A DNA stretch of 64,000 nucleotides from Homarus americanus. Lineage: Eukaryota > Arthropoda > Malacostraca > Decapoda > Nephropidae. Made by a program: the position numbers and the translations under genes. The stretch lies in contig NW_024737068.1 in assembly GCF_018991925.1 (NCBI RefSeq), positions 1,121,239 through 1,185,238 of the forward strand, written 5' to 3'. A model generated the notes under the pieces. That model was given only the letters and a program-made list of their open reading frames with translations. It was not told the origin of the DNA and made no database searches. Of the stretch, positions 61,534 to 64,000 are shown one piece after another; the first letter of the stretch is position 1; every line of letters begins with the position of its first letter.

Positions 61534-62133
61534 GTAGAAAGAGGCTGGTCACAGCGGCGCGGGCGTGGATGAGCCGGCTGCTAGGGGGGACAGCTCTGTC
61601 TAGATACACGAGATCTGTGGGAGGAGAGAGGGGAGAAGGAGGTTGTGGAGGCGATGAATGTTGTGCTTCCCTCGCGGCAGGTACAGAGTTCTCAGATGCG
61701 CCTGCCGGGGTATGTAGCTCTGGGTCAGGAGCAGGGGCTGCGTTAGGAAGAGTGTCTATGACAGCAGCAGGGTGCAGGACAGTAGCAGGGTGCAGGACAG
61801 TAGCAGGGGGCACCTGAGGGAGAAAAGAGTGGTGTGTGGGTCCGCTTCAGGAGCAGGGGCCGCGTCAGGAGGAGCGGCAGGGGGTACTGCTGGGCCGGGG
61901 GCGGCGTCTGAGGCAGGATGGGTGTGTTGGGGTCGGTAGGACGTGGTGCTTGGGGCAGGAAGAGAAGCGGTTGTCTGCTTAGAGTAGCAGAGCTGCTTAG
62001 GGTGTCTAACCTGCGGTGTAGAGACAGTAGTTGTAGAGCCGATGAGAGCTGCCTCTGTGGGTAAGCCAGTCTTCCATGTTGCTTGAAGACTGGGAGAGTG
62101 ATTGGTGTGAGTGCGAATCTCCGGGGTCACCAT
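61534..62133 (-). pseudogene. Pro/Ala-rich gag-like region of the truncated LTR element
   Basis: A minus-strand frame starts MVTPEIRTHTNHSPSLQ, with the ATG overlapping the primer site, and becomes Pro/Ala-rich. It includes a short 18-bp tandem repeat (GCAGGGTGCAGGACAGTA, plus strand) near 61768-61808, then shifts frame into AREAQHSSPPQPPSPLSPPT. No zinc knuckle is visible. The gag role is inferred from position. Confidence 0.5.
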
Positions 62134-62134
62134 T

Positions 62135-62538
62135 TGTGGGGTTATGAGATATTGGTTCACACTCAGGATGGGATGGAGAAAGGAAACTCACAATGTGCTC
62201 ACTGTATACATTTTGTATTGGATGTACAATGCAGCATGGTGCTGGGTAGGCAGCAGGGTTACAAGCGTTGAGTAGAACTGGTTGGTGAGGGTGCCCAGAG
62301 GATGGCACGCAGCTTGACGGACACCAAGTGTCGCTGGCGGGAGCGGGAGCCGCCAGGCTGGCACGGAGGAGGAGGTGTTGCTGGTGGTGGCAGTGATGTG
62401 TTGAGGTAGAGAGTAAGGGAGACTTGGTGAAGAAAATTAGCTTTAGGACACGTTTTACCATCCCTTGGAGTATGGAGTGTTTTGTTATTGACTGTGTATT
62501 AGAGTAATCCTTCACCACTAACCTAACCGAACCCCACA
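62135..62538 (-). repeat. complete LTR of the truncated element
   Basis: Bounded by TGTGGGGTT and AACCCCACA, with the primer site adjacent on the interior side. It is the 5' LTR in minus-strand orientation. Confidence 0.82.
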
Positions 62539-64000
62539 GGTACAGGTAGTGTTGCGGTGGTTAATCGTAAAATGCAATAAGCTAGGTGGTGAATCTTAGG
62601 TCATCCATCACCTTCCAATATATACAGCAGTCAAATTGTAAGAAATACCAAATACTGTACAGTAATCAGTATTAAACCTTTATACATGTATTAGTAATTG
62701 GCTTGGTAATAATTTGTGTACTGTAACTCTGTTGGGTCTTTTTGGCTACAAGTGTTTATTTTCACTGATGTAAATTGATTTATTGATTTATTAAATTATT
62801 GTTGAAACTTGGATTGTAGGTCTGGTGGGTGCGAGGAGATGTTGTGATCCTTGGCTGCACATGGTGGTGTTAGTGTGGGCCCCTCCATGGCCAGCTGGGG
62901 TCACTAACTGGTAAAGTCCTTCAGCATGTGTGGGTGGAGACCAAAGTTGGTGAGGCATCACTTCCACCTAGTGAAAATCAATTTCCTTTGGGTCAACTGT
63001 ACAGTACAGTACTCTGCACCACAGGGGCTCCTAGGTCATAGCTCCAATCAGATGGTTGATGTTGTTCACTGGTCTGTCCTCCAGCACCTGCTATGTGTTG
63101 GGGTCCAGATGTGTCTTCTGGGCCCCTGTGCCACTGCATCATGTGGATACTAACCATGCTATGCCTGAAATCACTTGGAGTGGTGAAACATGGTTACCAA
63201 CTCTCAGACATAAGGATAATTTTATTACCTGAAAATATAATAAGTATTAACTGTTTGTACTGTTCTGTATACAGCAGTAAGAGGTACAGTGTATCATAGT
63301 CAACAAAGGATGGTAAGGACATCAGAAATATACAAGCCCGACACCAACTGATATGACATTTAGTGACCTGATGAGTAATGAGGTTCATTGACACACTTTT
63401 TTTGTTACCAAGTAAGATAAGATAGTGAAGCCAGACAGAGAGTGGGTTCATCATTACATTGTCACTTTATCAGTCAACAAACTTTATCTACAAAGTTAGA
63501 CTTTATCTAATTTTTTTATGACCTGATATGGGTTATTTCAACCATTTTCAAGAGGTATGGGAGAGAGTGTCTTTGGGCACAAAATTATACACCTTGAGAG
63601 TTACAGATGCACTGTAAGCAGTTCTTCAATCACTGAAGTCAGATTGGTTAATATGTGATTGTTACTGGTAGATAACTCTGACAGTATTAGATCAAAAGTC
63701 AGGTTGATGGGTTTGTCACTTATGGGACATCAGCTTATGATCAAGACACTTCAGGTTGACAGCTCAGTTCATCCTAACACCCAAACTGATAGTTCAGCAA
63801 GTTCATTTGTAGAAGGTTAGTATGTTCAGCTTTACATAAAATTCACTGGCAATAGGGGGAGCAGTTGTATTGGGGGCAGTTTTCTTCATACCGGACATCA
63901 TGTGAGAAATTAATAATAACAATAACAAATTAGCAACTCACTTGTACTGTATATTACTTGTGGAATTTGTGCTGTGACTATTGCTTGTTTCCTAACTATT
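62539..64000. other. intergenic, no gene recognised
   Basis: No gene, transposon or array supported. A TGTACAGTACAGTACT cluster lies near 62999-63014. Confidence 0.4.

Larger units (their letters stand above)
61271..62538 (-). mobile_element. truncated LTR retrotransposon (minus strand)
   Basis: A 404-bp LTR at 62135-62538 has perfect 9-bp inverted ends, TGTGGGGTT and AACCCCACA. Directly inside it, on the minus strand, comes TGGTGACCCCGGAGATT, a typical primer site. A second, partial LTR (61271-61533) matches 62135-62396 closely and then diverges. The 600-bp interior encodes only a Pro/Ala-rich gag-like region, so pol and the start of the second LTR have been lost by an internal deletion, or this is a non-autonomous family. 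Confidence 0.8.

Noticed and set aside
61518..61817. Plus-strand frame over the truncated LTR element
   Set aside because: The primer site and LTR ends show that the element reads on the minus strand.

Overview
This is a eukaryotic nuclear window, most probably from a decapod crustacean. The evidence is spliced genes with GT-AG introns, scattered (CCTAA)n/(TTAGG)n arthropod-type telomere-like tracts, very long (TA)n microsatellites, and relics of Ty3/gypsy, hAT, pogo/Tigger and LINE elements. The taxon is an inference; no mitochondrial or rRNA marker is present. Most of the window is non-coding.

Layout. About 1-2.7 kb is gene-free and ends in a 28-bp minisatellite built from TTAGG-like words. 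2740-8184 is a complete but frame-broken Ty3/gypsy LTR retrotransposon with two LTRs, a primer site, a purine tract and a 5-bp target duplication (ATAAC). 10.4-11.95 kb (+) holds a four-exon Cu/Zn superoxide dismutase gene with an N-terminal hydrophobic anchor or signal, preceded by two CRE palindromes and inverted CCAAT boxes. 16.6-20.15 kb (-) holds a second, convergent SOD copy with the same exon plan, one lost copper ligand and several frame breaks; its last intron carries a 21-bp minisatellite. 22.0-22.26 kb (-) is a possible coding exon of unknown identity. 25-32 kb is repeat-rich: LINE remnants, tRNA-like SINE heads, a foldback element, (TA)n, and a 2-kb GTGATGGAGG-type minisatellite. 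32.3-39.6 kb (+) is a class I fructose-bisphosphate aldolase locus: a candidate 5' non-coding exon plus five coding exons, with active-site residues readable but about ten frame breaks. 41-44 kb has integrase and hAT transposase remnants. 46.98-56.14 kb (-) is LZIC (leucine zipper and ICAT-domain protein), five coding exons, whose introns hold a LINE reverse-transcriptase relic, a Tigger transposase fragment and Tigger-like inverted repeats on both sides of a (TA)n block. 56.55-57.27 kb is a short hAT element with an 8-bp target duplication. 60.67-60.9 kb is (TA)n and 61.27-62.54 kb a truncated LTR element.

The three host loci have unrelated jobs: superoxide removal (SOD pair), glycolysis (aldolase) and a probable beta-catenin/Wnt-related adaptor (LZIC). 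The only functional link within the window is the inverted SOD pair, clearly a local duplication. Frame breaks are concentrated in aldolase and in the middle exons of SOD copy 2, while LZIC exons 1-4 and SOD exons 1 and 4 are clean. Local decay of duplicated genes and local assembly error are both possible.
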